This document shows, one piece after another, positions 35,867 to 44,780 of a stretch of DNA of 64,000 nucleotides. The DNA comes from Paucibacter sp. DJ2R-2 (GTDB lineage Bacteria; Pseudomonadota; Gammaproteobacteria; Burkholderiales; Burkholderiaceae_C). The translations under genes and the position numbers were made by a program. Numbering within the stretch: position 1 is the stretch's first letter; the number at the start of each line of letters is the position of its first letter. The notes under the pieces were generated by a model. It was not told the DNA's origin. It searched no databases and was given only the letters and a program-made list of their open reading frames with translations. Where the stretch lies: positions 558,001-622,000 of the forward strand of contig NZ_JAJIRT010000001.1 in assembly GCF_025717675.1 (NCBI RefSeq), written 5' to 3'.

Positions 35867-36796
35867 TCATACGGCACGCATCGGTAACGTCGTCTTGCAC
35901 TTCGGATATGAAGTGCATCCCCAAAAGGGTGAGCCTCCGTTGCGCGGCACCCGATCAACCATCTTGACGCCGCAGTTCACGCAGGTGGGGCACCAATACT
36001 CCCCCTCCAACGCAACATCAAGCAGCTCGGATTGCTGCTCTGGCGTGCGCGAAGCTATGAGCTGGAGCAGCTTTTCTGCGCTGAGCAGATTCACTCCGTT
36101 CTCAGCAGCAAAGGCCGCAGCATCTGCGGTGAACGCGGAGGTGGTCGCGAACTGGCCGCGCTTCACGTTGTGAGCCGCCATCACGCCCCGCAGTTCTCGA
36201 ATCTTATCGACACCCACCTTCCTGCCTTGCCAGTGCTTGCACTGCACCAAGCTAACGGGAATGCCCGGCTGATGGCGCGAGTACAACCAGATGTCGACAC
36301 CACCATCAGCGCCGTGCGACTGTGATTGCGTTTCAAAGCCTGCCTGCTTGAACAGGGCCTCGACCAGCGCCTCAAAGCGGCGCCACTCGATCACATCAAG
36401 AACCGTCTTGCTCCACGCATCAGGGCGAACCGGCACCGCAAAGGAGGCGGCGACGAGATCAGCCTGCGCCGTCACAGGCACAGATGCCCGAGCCGCACTA
36501 AATGCGGAACTCGAATCGCTGGAACGCATGCCCTGCTGCAGGCCGACTCCTTTCGCGCTCTCGCCCTTTTCGGGCCTTCCTGGCTGAGATGCCTTTTTGG
36601 CTATCACCAGGAGAGCGCCACCTCCAATCAGCAAGACCAGGCCCAAGGGTCTGAGCATGCCAAATGCAGCCTCGAGCGGCGACTTGCTCAAGAAGAATGG
36701 CAGCAATGCGAGCAACACCCCCACCCCGAGGATCTTGAGCGCTACATCTTCCAGCTTGCGCGCTGCCCGGGTCTTTTCGTTTGATCTTCTTGCCAC
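35867..36796 (-). CDS. membrane-anchored Mrr-like restriction endonuclease with C-terminal zinc ribbon
   Basis: The 309-residue protein has two N-terminal membrane helices (residues about 20-38, ALKILGVGVLLALLPFFL, and about 50-68, LGLVLLIGGGALLVIA). A PD-(D/E)xK domain follows, with FEALVEALFKQAGFETQ, HGADGGVDIWLY and SLVQCKHWQ (D and QxK catalytic residues). A four-cysteine topoisomerase-type zinc finger ends it (CPTCVNCGVKM, FWGCTSYPKC). The GTG at 36796 follows GGGAGG. Mrr-like nucleases cut foreign or modified DNA; the membrane anchor suggests action on entering DNA. It is divergent from the XRE/tniQ unit across a concentric palindrome. Confidence 0.85.
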   Translation of the reverse strand: MARRSNEKTRAARKLEDVALKILGVGVLLALLPFFLSKSPLEAAFGMLRPLGLVLLIGGGALLVIAKKASQPGRPEKGESAKGVGLQQGMRSSDSSSAFSAARASVPVTAQADLVAASFAVPVRPDAWSKTVLDVIEWRRFEALVEALFKQAGFETQSQSHGADGGVDIWLYSRHQPGIPVSLVQCKHWQGRKVGVDKIRELRGVMAAHNVKRGQFATTSAFTADAAAFAAENGVNLLSAEKLLQLIASRTPEQQSELLDVALEGEYWCPTCVNCGVKMVDRVPRNGGSPFWGCTSYPKCKTTLPMRAV

Positions 36797-36821
36797 CAAT
36801 CGCCTCCCTTTTGCGCGAAAT

Positions 36822-36857
36822 CATAGTCCGTCGAACTTCGAAGTTTTGAACACTATG
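36822..36857. promoter_or_regulatory. 36-bp concentric dyad with an embedded transposon-end motif
   Basis: CATAGT at 36822-36827 and ACTATG at 36852-36857 flank the 12-bp palindrome AACTTCGAAGTT (36834-36845), all sharing one centre at 36839.5. The left part also reads AGTCCGTCGA (36825-36834), the core of the transposon-end sites. It lies between divergent genes (nuclease, XRE regulator) and is likely an operator for the XRE protein, perhaps also bound by TnsB. Confidence 0.6.
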
Positions 36858-36972
36858 GGGAGGTCGCAATCGGCCTCACGCACAGACGCCTCATCGGCAC
36901 GCGACGCGACCACTCAGCCCTCCTGGCAAAACCTCGCTTCCCAAGTTGAATGCATTTATGCATACTTGGCCG

Positions 36973-37326
36973 ATGCCAGAACACCAGCAAAACACCATGA
37001 TTGCGAGCGCCTCGGAGCGCGCGCGAAGAGTTGGACTACATCAATCCTCAATTGCAAAAGCTCTTGGCGCCAGCCAATCACAAGTCAGCCGAGTGTTTTC
37101 CGGAAAAACTTCAGCGCAATCAAAGCTGGCAAAAGACATATGCATATATGTACTTGGCTCAACTTCAAAGTCGCAAGCAGATGCAGTTCGCGCAAATGAA
37201 GAGCTGATCGGAGCGCTGGCAGAAGTCTGGAACGGGACTCCGGCCCATGCTCGCGCACTTGCCGTCGTCATCCGCTCTCTCGCCCTGCTCTCTCCACCAC
37301 TTTCAACGGACGAGGCCACATCGTGA
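36973..37326 (+). CDS. XRE/Cro-type regulator preceding tniQ
   Basis: This protein of about 117 residues has a helix-turn-helix, ASERARRVGLHQSSIAKALG then ASQSQVSRVFSGKTSAQSKL, typical of Cro/XRE repressors. The start is uncertain because ATG codons at 36958, 36973 and 36997 all lack a clear ribosome-binding site. Its stop overlaps the GTG start of the tniQ gene, so both are made together. It probably represses its own promoter through the dyad at 36822 and thereby sets tniQ levels and transposition target choice. Confidence 0.7.
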   Translation: MPEHQQNTMIASASERARRVGLHQSSIAKALGASQSQVSRVFSGKTSAQSKLAKDICIYVLGSTSKSQADAVRANEELIGALAEVWNGTPAHARALAVVIRSLALLSPPLSTDEATS

Positions 37327-38507
37327 ATGCACCCTTCTTACCCGCGCCGTTTGAAGATGAGCTCCTGGATGGATACCTCGGCCGGTGCTGTGCGGCGCAT
37401 TGCTGTACCAACGCCAAATCCCTGATTGCTGGGTTGGGCGCTCACCTACAGTTGCCCGGCCCGTGCTCAACGCAGGCAGCGATCGCCGCTGGACTGACCA
37501 TCACACCTCAACAGGTGCTATTTCGGCTCACGACGTTGCCTGCACAACGCGCCTTCGCCCCCAGCCACAAAAGGGACGGACGGCCGCGAACGGAAGCGCT
37601 CTACCTAATGGGAGTTCAGATGCGCTCCAAGGTCGAAGCCATGACTTGTGCAGCGTGCCTCAACGAAGACAGGAAGCATGGCCGAACCAGCTACTGGCGA
37701 CGGATTCACCATCTCCCGGACGTGGACTGGTGTCCGATCCACCGCGAAGCCCTGCTCAAGTTTGATCCGAAGGCATTCCGTCATCGTCCAACTGACGCGC
37801 TCGCACAAGGCCCGGGGGTGCGCCTCGCCTTACCGACCGCGTTTGATGCTGCGAGTATCTTGGGTCGGTACGCCGGGCTCTTGGCCCACTGGCTGCAACG
37901 TGACTTTGTCGGAAGCAGCGCCGCACTCACCCATGTGATTCGCGATGGATGCACATCACACGAGCTTCGGTGGACGGAAACCGGCAGACGCCCTCTCGTG
38001 AGTGACCTTATTGCGAGGCAGGTGCCGACGGAGTGGCTTGCGCTTCACTGGCCAGATCTTCTGACCAAGACTCCGGGTGAGTACTTCGCAAGATTGGATG
38101 GTCCAAGCAAGGACAAACACGTCAGCTATCCCGGCGCAGCATGCGCGCTCGTGTTGGCCACTTTGTTCGATTCCGTCTCTGAGATTCAGGCACGGTTGGA
38201 AGAGGCCGAGTCGCGATTTGTTTCAAGCCCGGACACTGTGCGCGACGGCGCACTGAATGCGGCGTACCTGGACTTCATAAACGGCGCCAAGATCGACACT
38301 GCATGCAGAACCCAGCAAGTCTCGGCAGAACAGTTGGAGCAACGCATCCGCGACGAAGCCAAGCGCTGGAGCCGTGCTACCGATGGCGCGCCCAGAGCGA
38401 CTCCACATCGTCGAAGGAGTCCGCTCCCAGCAAGCGCCTCAGTACACAGACCGTCAGTGGCCAAGAGCTCGGGGCTTGAGCCACTTTCCTTAGCCCTGGC
38501 GCAATGA
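37323..38507 (+). CDS. tniQ: TniQ family targeting protein (second TniQ of the element)
   Basis: The 394-residue protein has the TniQ N-terminal domain (PAPFEDELLDGYLGRCCAAH) and its zinc-binding part (MTCAACLNEDRKHGRTSYW then RIHHLPDVDWCPIHREALL, with CxxC and CxxH ligands). TniQ proteins recognise the target and recruit TnsC. The element also encodes a longer TnsD on the other strand, so this is probably an alternative target selector replacing the role TnsE has in Tn7. It starts with GTG inside the stop of the XRE gene and its last 131 bases overlap the 3' end of tnsD convergently. Confidence 0.85.
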   Translation: MNAPFLPAPFEDELLDGYLGRCCAAHCCTNAKSLIAGLGAHLQLPGPCSTQAAIAAGLTITPQQVLFRLTTLPAQRAFAPSHKRDGRPRTEALYLMGVQMRSKVEAMTCAACLNEDRKHGRTSYWRRIHHLPDVDWCPIHREALLKFDPKAFRHRPTDALAQGPGVRLALPTAFDAASILGRYAGLLAHWLQRDFVGSSAALTHVIRDGCTSHELRWTETGRRPLVSDLIARQVPTEWLALHWPDLLTKTPGEYFARLDGPSKDKHVSYPGAACALVLATLFDSVSEIQARLEEAESRFVSSPDTVRDGALNAAYLDFINGAKIDTACRTQQVSAEQLEQRIRDEAKRWSRATDGAPRATPHRRRSPLPASASVHRPSVAKSSGLEPLSLALAQ

Positions 38508-40131
38508 TTGCCCAGTCTGAGATTCGCATATTGAAGCCCGGCTTCGTGAGCTGCGCCGAAGCGAGAGCGGTCTCCAAGTTATGCGCATAGCGCTCGTCGG
38601 CACGGTGACGCCGGTGCGTTGAGCCGTTTCCAAGTTGAACGGAAGGTAGGTGCGAGGACTGAGCATGGAGCCATTCGCGATCGTTGCGATACAGCCAGGC
38701 AAATGCCGCAGGGGCAACCCTCCGTGCTGAGGCCCGGCCGATCGCCGCTTCGGCCGATACAACCCTCAACCACGCCTCTCGTGCACGCACTCTGGCTGCC
38801 TCATGGCGAACCTCGTGCCAAAGCTCTTGGAGTCCCGGCACGATCCTGAGGATTCTGGTCACGGTCACCTCGCTCATTCCGATCCGTAGAGCCACATCCC
38901 GCTTGTTCACCCCTTCCACGAGCATGTCTATCGCAGCGCTCCAGCGCTCGTCATCAAGCTTCTTCGGGCGCCTGGCGGTTTGTAGTCCGGCTCTGGCCGC
39001 CCAAACGGCAACAGTGCCTGGCTCCACGCCAAGTCGGTTTGCGATTGCAGTCATAGATTCGCCGCCAGACAAGAGTGCGGTCACTGCCGCGACTGCGCGC
39101 CCATCTTTGCCGCCATCGGCTTGTCCAGAATCAACTTGTGCTCGAGCTGTAATTGCAGGCGCTGCTTGCGGCAGGGGCGCGTCGTAGGCGTCGATGAACT
39201 CATCCAGGCTGTCAAAGAACAGACAGAGCCACGCGATGTAACGAAGCGGATGAGTCAATCCTCGGCCGGACAAAATCCGCGTCAACTGTGCCGTGGACAC
39301 CGCCACGTCGAGCTGCATGGCGAAAGGCGGCAGCATGTTCAATGCAGCCACATGCTGTCCCATGTGCGCCTGCAGGTCGGCCCACGAAACCCGTCCAGCT
39401 CGGCTCAGCACACCGCACCGGCTCAGCCCGGATCTGAAGCCCTGTGCAAGGCGTTGGGCGTTGGCAAGCCTAGATGCCGGCAATCGGCATAGCGCAGCGC
39501 CGAATGCGGCCATACGCAATCCAAGTTCACAACTTCGAAGTGAGCTCGGACCCGTTGCCCAAGGCACAAGCGCTGCACCCATTGGCAGCGCCCACTGAAA
39601 TCGGGCACGCTGGTCCAGCTTGATCGGAGAGACTAGCAACGGCGTGCTGTGCTCTTCGCAGTACCAGGATGACGGCAGCTGATGCGTGCGCCGCCAGTGC
39701 GCGACGCCGAACTGCTGTCGATCTAACTTCATGCAGCATGGACAGGCTTTCAGGGGATGCGCCGCGCCAAGCCCGCTGGTGAGCATGCCAAGTTGATACT
39801 TCAGGTGCGCCACGCTCCCATCGATCAACTGCGCCTGAGCCTGCTCGACAAGTGCCAGAGAACGAAACGGCGCATAAAAGGCAAGCAGCGTTCTGTCTGT
39901 GCAGATGTCACTCGCAGCCCCCAGGCTGCCTTCAGCACGGCGGACCAACGCTCCGATGCCGTCCGGCAGATCGTGGGCCACCCCTCGACGACGCGCTCCG
40001 AACAGTTGCATGCATGTGGCCGCCGCGAGGCCATTCACAGCCAAATGGTGATACCGACTGCACCAGCTGAACAAGGTCTCATCAGGCAGCCAGGGAATCC
40101 GCTCCCCCAATGAAGCTCGATTCGCACTCAC
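38377..40131 (-). CDS. tnsD: TnsD/TniQ family target-site selection protein
   Basis: This 584-residue protein has the TniQ start (IPWLPDETLFSWCSRYHHLA) and a zinc site (KACPCCMKLDRQQFGVAHW, HQLPSSWYCEEHSTPL). The long C-terminal part has two helix-turn-helix-like repeats (GGESMTAIANRLGVEPGTVAVWAARA, NKRDVALRIGMSEVTVTRIL) fitting DNA recognition. Tn7 TnsD (508 residues) binds the 3' end of glmS, and the element sits right next to glmS, so this is the likely attTn7 selector. It is the last gene of the tnsABCD operon, overlapping tnsC by ATGA and the opposite tniQ at its 3' end. Confidence 0.88.
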   Translation of the reverse strand: MSANRASLGERIPWLPDETLFSWCSRYHHLAVNGLAAATCMQLFGARRRGVAHDLPDGIGALVRRAEGSLGAASDICTDRTLLAFYAPFRSLALVEQAQAQLIDGSVAHLKYQLGMLTSGLGAAHPLKACPCCMKLDRQQFGVAHWRRTHQLPSSWYCEEHSTPLLVSPIKLDQRARFQWALPMGAALVPWATGPSSLRSCELGLRMAAFGAALCRLPASRLANAQRLAQGFRSGLSRCGVLSRAGRVSWADLQAHMGQHVAALNMLPPFAMQLDVAVSTAQLTRILSGRGLTHPLRYIAWLCLFFDSLDEFIDAYDAPLPQAAPAITARAQVDSGQADGGKDGRAVAAVTALLSGGESMTAIANRLGVEPGTVAVWAARAGLQTARRPKKLDDERWSAAIDMLVEGVNKRDVALRIGMSEVTVTRILRIVPGLQELWHEVRHEAARVRAREAWLRVVSAEAAIGRASARRVAPAAFAWLYRNDREWLHAQSSHLPSVQLGNGSTHRRHRADERYAHNLETALASAQLTKPGFNMRISDWAIIAPGLRKVAQAPSSWPLTVCVLRRLLGADSFDDVESLWARHR

Positions 40132-41576
40132 CCCTGCTCCTCAGTTGCCCCGCCCGGGTCTTTGTGAACACTGCGATCCTTGGCTCTGGCCGGCGACAGA
40201 AGATCAGCACCCGCCATCAGTGCTTCTGCGCTGATGGGTCCGCTGCGCGGCAGCCTGGTAACCGTCGCTGCCTTGCGTCCGGTACTCGCAGCTTGCCCGG
40301 CAGCACAGCGCAACGCCGCGAGTACGCCTTTCTCCTCAAGCGTCAGCGCACTCTCTACGACATGTTTCGCTGCAGCTGCAGGGACAGTTAGAGTTGTAGC
40401 GGCACGAGGACCAGAAATAGGTTTGCCCTCGACTGCGCCACCGGGAGAAAGAGACGCGTCCGTGAAGGGACAAACCAGACCCCGATGTCGCGCCCTCTCG
40501 CGCGCACTGAAATTGATCGACTGCAGTGCCTCGACATCAGCGCGTTGGCTTGTGAACGCAGTTGATTGAAATGCTCGTCTGACTTCTGCCATCGACACCG
40601 GCCGCGTGACGGAGGAAGGCCAGGCTTGCCTGCAAGACTCCAGAAGCAGGATACTCAGCAGCCGATACAAGCCACCAGTCAGTCGATAGAGCTCGGGACC
40701 ATCCCGATCCGGCACCAACTCAAAATGACCTGGCGCGACGCGCACATACTCGGCGATGACATCCCGCCAATTGGATTCGCCCAAGGAAGGAACATCGAGA
40801 AGGAGGCAGTTGGCAAACAATCGATCCTTGTCTTCTTGCGGCCGCTTCAGTAGTTTGTGCCCGAGCGAGTAGTTGAAACAGTAAACAAGATACGGGCCCA
40901 AATCATTCAGCTCTGTCAATAAGTTGGCAATCAAGGTCGTCGCCCCCTCACTGCGAGTCATCGACTGCAACTCGTCTACTGGCACCAACAGCGTCCCCTG
41001 CGCAAACAACCATTCTCGAAGGTGCTGCACGAGCCCTGAGGGGCTGATGTTGGTTCTGCCACCCACGAAAACTGGGTTGGCCAGACGACATAGAACCGCC
41101 TGGCTTGAACGTTCCGCAGTCAAGATGAGCGGAACGACAGGCCTTGAGCAAGCGGGCACGCTTGGCGTCAGACAGAAGCCCTCGGGTGGTTGAAGAGCAC
41201 GATCCAAGGCGAGAATCAGCGAAGATTTGCCGACGCCTGCCAGCCCGGTCAGCCCCCAAATTTCCGGCTCGACGGTCAGCAACGGACTTCTCGCGTATAT
41301 GGCATCTTCATAGGTCTTCACACATGAGAAGCGGTGCGAAGCATTTCCCCGGGCGCGGTCGACCAACTTCCGCAAGACGCCCAGGTGCTGATTGCACGGC
41401 AAATAGATCTGCTTCCATGCTGACCTGAGCTCATCACAAGCTATGGTTGGCGACTTGCCGACAAGACTGAGTCCCTGCTCAGCCCTCAGGGTGACTTTTG
41501 CCCGCAAGCTCTCGTCCGAATCGAGACCTTCAAACCAGACATCCCACGGGCGCAGGACCTTGACGCCGGCGCTCAT
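40128..41576 (-). CDS. tnsC: TnsC-type AAA+ ATPase, transposition regulator
   Basis: The 482-residue ATPase has Walker A GLAGVGKSS at residues 111-119 and Walker B LLVPVDELQSM, with GKSPTIACDELRSAWKQIYLP upstream. TnsC links the TniQ/TnsD-marked target to the TnsAB transposase and enforces target immunity. The C-terminal 100 residues (Ala/Arg-rich, VESALTLEEKGVLAALRCAA) probably carry the TnsA/TnsB interaction, as in Tn7. It overlaps tnsB and tnsD by four bases each. Confidence 0.9.
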   Translation of the reverse strand: MSAGVKVLRPWDVWFEGLDSDESLRAKVTLRAEQGLSLVGKSPTIACDELRSAWKQIYLPCNQHLGVLRKLVDRARGNASHRFSCVKTYEDAIYARSPLLTVEPEIWGLTGLAGVGKSSLILALDRALQPPEGFCLTPSVPACSRPVVPLILTAERSSQAVLCRLANPVFVGGRTNISPSGLVQHLREWLFAQGTLLVPVDELQSMTRSEGATTLIANLLTELNDLGPYLVYCFNYSLGHKLLKRPQEDKDRLFANCLLLDVPSLGESNWRDVIAEYVRVAPGHFELVPDRDGPELYRLTGGLYRLLSILLLESCRQAWPSSVTRPVSMAEVRRAFQSTAFTSQRADVEALQSINFSARERARHRGLVCPFTDASLSPGGAVEGKPISGPRAATTLTVPAAAAKHVVESALTLEEKGVLAALRCAAGQAASTGRKAATVTRLPRSGPISAEALMAGADLLSPARAKDRSVHKDPGGATEEQG

Positions 41577-43630
41577 GGTTTTCCTCCTTGGGCGCGCAGG
41601 ATGGGCATGATCTGTCTCGACTCTTCCCGCGAAGCGGCGTTGCCTCGCTTGGCACGACCAGGCCTCGTCTCGAAGGTTTCGTACACGCCCCCAGATTGGG
41701 CCTCGAATCGCTCTGCCACGTCTGCTTTGGCGGCTTCACGATGCACCGTCAGGCTGGCCCGTTCGCGGCGGCGCAACTCCATTAATTGCGCCATCTCCTC
41801 GATACAGAGAAACAACTCGCCTTCATCCGTTTGAATTCCATAGGCCGCATCGACCACGACGATGCCGCGCGGCGTATCGAGGAAGATGTGCCTCAAGCAC
41901 ATTGGGAATGCATAGCCTTGAATTGCACGCGCTCCGGCGAGGACCCCGCTGGAATGCAGAGCCTTAGACCAAAAGCGAAAGCCCAGGAAGTACACCGCGC
42001 CGTCTTCCACGGTCACATCAATTTTCTTGAGGTACCCGCGGATCGCCTGCTCCTGGGGAATTCGATAGGCCATCGTTCGGCCGAGGCTTGTCAGATAGTT
42101 CCAGAGCCCAATCGGCGTCGGGAACACCCCCGCACTCAGCGCGCTCGGCCCAAGCCTCGAAATGACGTCGGTTGTCTTGTTGGATTCGATGGCGCGCCAG
42201 ATTTCGCGAGTCGCCAATTGCACCAACGTCTGGCTCGTCACTTTGAATTGCGGAGCCCCTTCCGACTTGACGCTCTTGGGGTTGCGCGTTTCCACATTGG
42301 CTTTGGATTGCCCAGAATAGGATGGTGCAATCTCTTTGATGGTCGCCAACAAATCGGCATCGACCGCATCTCCCCCACTCGTCGCGCCGGGCCCTCGATC
42401 AGTGAGGTCATGCATAGGAAGGCCCACCGTCGGCCATTCATCCTCTCGAATGACGATACCGAATAGCTTGCAGAACCACACTTTGTCCACAGCCATGCAG
42501 AACTTGGCCATACGGTAAGCCTCGGCCTTCTCGCCCTTCACGGAAAAGCCGATACCCACGATCGCCCCGGTACCCACGCAGATGATTCGCACCACATGCA
42601 AGCGAGGCAGGTAGCTCCCCTCGATGTAGCCCTTGGCAACGTCCTCGACAACATAGGCATCCGATTGCAGTGCCTCCATGGCATAAGCCACAGAAGCAAT
42701 AAAGCTACCTCGCGGCTCAGCGAACTCCGACTTGACACGCGAGGCACCGTACTTCATCAGGCGCCGCGTTTCTAGATCAAAGGCCAGGCAGACCCGGTAG
42801 CTGAATTGCCCAAATGTCGGAAAGCGCGCACCTTCCGGGTGACTGAAAGCCATGCGTCCATCCGGCTCCGTATGAGGCCTGCAACCGAAAACCTTCAGCA
42901 TCGAATTCCGGTAGACCGAGCGCATCGAAGCGCCAGGTGTCGCGAAGTCCCGGAAGCCCTTCTCACATTTGAGCCTGACATCGTCACCACAGGAGCTGTG
43001 CCCATTCCGGGCACCGTATTTGGAAGGTCTGCCGAACTTGCGCTCATGGGCCTTCCGTTCCCACTTGCCGATTTGCGTCACGCGGTAGTGCAAGGCCAAT
43101 CTTTCTTGGCCGAACGCGATGTACGAAAAGAACGCCAGTCGATACCTCGACTCGTTCTGCACCGGAGTACAGGCTCTCGCCAACTTGTTCAAATATGCAG
43201 CGGGATCTGTGGCCTCGAAAACCTCCTTCACTCGCTCCAACGCAGGCCAAAGATGAGCCAACATCGCGTCTACGCGCCCATCGTGTGGGTGAGTCATATC
43301 GGTGCGACAGCGATCGTGCTCGATCAACTCGGCCATGGTGACGTCATCCAGCCAATGAGGAAGAGCACGCTGACATGGACTGGGACGGATCAGCTCGCTT
43401 TTGATGGCCTCTTCGAAGCGATCTCGTTGAAGGAAGACCACAACGGCTTTGAGACCGCCGGAGTTCACGGGTTTGGACTTCTCCGCTTTGGCCGTCGAAG
43501 AGGCGTTGAACGTCACCAACAAGACTCGATTGCGAGCCGCATCGCTGTACATCAAGTGATACGTCACGCCCGAGACCAAGCCTTCAAAGCCATGAGGGGC
43601 ATGGAGTTGCGCATTGAGATGCATGTTCAC
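41573..43630 (-). CDS. tnsB: TnsB-type DDE transposase
   Basis: This 685-residue integrase-fold transposase makes the 3' cuts and joins. The catalytic triad is read as Asp324 (ALQSDAYVVED), Asp411 (MHDLTDRGPGA) and Glu447 (QSKANVETRN). The spacings of 87 and 36 residues are close to Tn7 TnsB (88 and 35). Upstream lie helix-turn-helix segments that should bind the AGTCCGTCGR end sites; downstream is a Mu-type beta-barrel region and a basic tail. It overlaps tnsA and tnsC by ATGA. Confidence 0.92.
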   Translation of the reverse strand: MNMHLNAQLHAPHGFEGLVSGVTYHLMYSDAARNRVLLVTFNASSTAKAEKSKPVNSGGLKAVVVFLQRDRFEEAIKSELIRPSPCQRALPHWLDDVTMAELIEHDRCRTDMTHPHDGRVDAMLAHLWPALERVKEVFEATDPAAYLNKLARACTPVQNESRYRLAFFSYIAFGQERLALHYRVTQIGKWERKAHERKFGRPSKYGARNGHSSCGDDVRLKCEKGFRDFATPGASMRSVYRNSMLKVFGCRPHTEPDGRMAFSHPEGARFPTFGQFSYRVCLAFDLETRRLMKYGASRVKSEFAEPRGSFIASVAYAMEALQSDAYVVEDVAKGYIEGSYLPRLHVVRIICVGTGAIVGIGFSVKGEKAEAYRMAKFCMAVDKVWFCKLFGIVIREDEWPTVGLPMHDLTDRGPGATSGGDAVDADLLATIKEIAPSYSGQSKANVETRNPKSVKSEGAPQFKVTSQTLVQLATREIWRAIESNKTTDVISRLGPSALSAGVFPTPIGLWNYLTSLGRTMAYRIPQEQAIRGYLKKIDVTVEDGAVYFLGFRFWSKALHSSGVLAGARAIQGYAFPMCLRHIFLDTPRGIVVVDAAYGIQTDEGELFLCIEEMAQLMELRRRERASLTVHREAAKADVAERFEAQSGGVYETFETRPGRAKRGNAASREESRQIMPILRAQGGKP

Positions 43631-44604
43631 ACCTCCCTCTTGAACAGATGGGCAAAACGCTCAAACACGCTGTTCTTTTCAGGGCGCAAAGGCTGATCAA
43701 CCAAAACCAGCGCGTCCATCAGATCGACCCTAACTCGACGCTCCCACAGCAAGCAAAAGAAAGCTTGTCGGACATCCTGGTAGTCACAGCCGTGGCGATG
43801 GGTCACACCCAGCAAGGCGACCTGCGGTGGTTCGCGTCCAACGGTGCCTCGGACGCGATCTTCTAGTTCCCGCAGGATGTCGCGATCAAGCTGACGCTGC
43901 GGGCGCTGGTGCAGGAACAGGAGGCGGAGGTTGTGATCGAGTGTCGGAGGGACGGTGTCGCTCACAAATCGAACGGTACGAATGCCTGCATCCAAATAGA
44001 GTTGCTCTTCGATTGCATGCCGGGCACGGGCAGCGCTGGCGTCGGCATTTGAATTCCGAACTCGGCGACGTAGATTGATCGTCCGGTTGAAGTCCTCCTC
44101 TGCCAGCTTGACGGACCAATTGACAACATAGGGCCCACGCCCATCGAAGAGAAACAACAGCAAGTCGCCGAACATGGGCGTGGGCACCAGCCGAGTCTCT
44201 TGGGACTGCTCGTCGTAATGACGGATCCAGCCGTGCGTCTTCAAAACATCCAGGCGCTCAGCAACAGCAATCGTGCCTTGCAGTGACGGCAAGTCCAATC
44301 CGACAGCGCGGGCGTGCCCAGACAGCGGATGCTGCTGTGGCTTCACTGGCAGCATCCGTTGCTCATGCATCTCAAACAAGTCGGGATGGAACAAGGCCAG
44401 CCTGGCTGCTGTTTGCTCCGTCGCAGACAACGCGTGAACGTAGCGCTGCAACTTCTGTGACCACATCTGCGCCGCTCGCGAAACGCTAGGGGCCTCCTCA
44501 CGCGTGGCAAAAATGCCAGGCTGGTAGTCGGGGCTCCATGCCGGAGGATCTTGTCGGCGATGGATCTGTTGCAAACGGGCGAACGTCATCCGCCTCTGGG
44601 CCAT
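43627..44604 (-). CDS. tnsA: TnsA endonuclease-like subunit of the Tn7-like transposase
   Basis: The 325-residue protein (Tn7 TnsA: 273) has the TnsA nuclease pattern: a Glu-bearing N-terminal helix region, then PTPMFGDLLLFL and PYVVNWSVKLAEE for the Asp and Lys of the restriction-enzyme-like site, followed by a winged-helix C-terminal domain. It makes the 5' cuts that give cut-and-paste transposition. The ATG at 44604 has AGGA seven bases upstream. As in Tn7, tnsA is the glmS-side gene of the operon. Here 11.8 kb of cargo separates it from the right end, so its promoter is not inside the end repeats. Confidence 0.85.
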   Translation of the reverse strand: MAQRRMTFARLQQIHRRQDPPAWSPDYQPGIFATREEAPSVSRAAQMWSQKLQRYVHALSATEQTAARLALFHPDLFEMHEQRMLPVKPQQHPLSGHARAVGLDLPSLQGTIAVAERLDVLKTHGWIRHYDEQSQETRLVPTPMFGDLLLFLFDGRGPYVVNWSVKLAEEDFNRTINLRRRVRNSNADASAARARHAIEEQLYLDAGIRTVRFVSDTVPPTLDHNLRLLFLHQRPQRQLDRDILRELEDRVRGTVGREPPQVALLGVTHRHGCDYQDVRQAFFCLLWERRVRVDLMDALVLVDQPLRPEKNSVFERFAHLFKREV

Positions 44605-44734
44605 AAGGTGTCCTTTCGCGCGATCGCGTCGCGCATGCTCGTGAATGAACGAGGGACACCCTTGACCCGCACCATTTAGGCGGGTACATTTTTTCCACTC
44701 CTGGAAATTTGAGGGTTTCCCTCGATACGTCTCA

Positions 44735-44768
44735 GAAAGCCGCAAGCGTTCCACCGCCTGCGGCTTTC
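44735..44768. terminator. hairpin between tnsA promoter region and XRE gene
   Basis: GAAAGCCGCA and TGCGGCTTTC form a perfect ten-pair stem around a 14-base loop, just past the stop of the minus-strand XRE gene at 44781. No U-run follows, so it may be a weak terminator or a processing structure insulating the tns promoter. Confidence 0.45.
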
Positions 44769-44780
44769 GCGTTTGTGGGC

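Noticed and set aside
42608-42628. TnsB IEGS segment (Glu337) as a Glu replacing the first catalytic Asp
   Set aside because: Asp324 (SDAYVVED) aligns better: its distance of 87 residues to Asp411 matches Tn7 TnsB, and the following strand order fits, so the triad is a normal DDE.
37323-44604. CRISPR-associated transposon (type I-F or V-K)
   Set aside because: Two TniQ proteins and TnsABC raise this possibility, but no cas6, cas7, cas8, cas12k or repeat array is visible in the element.
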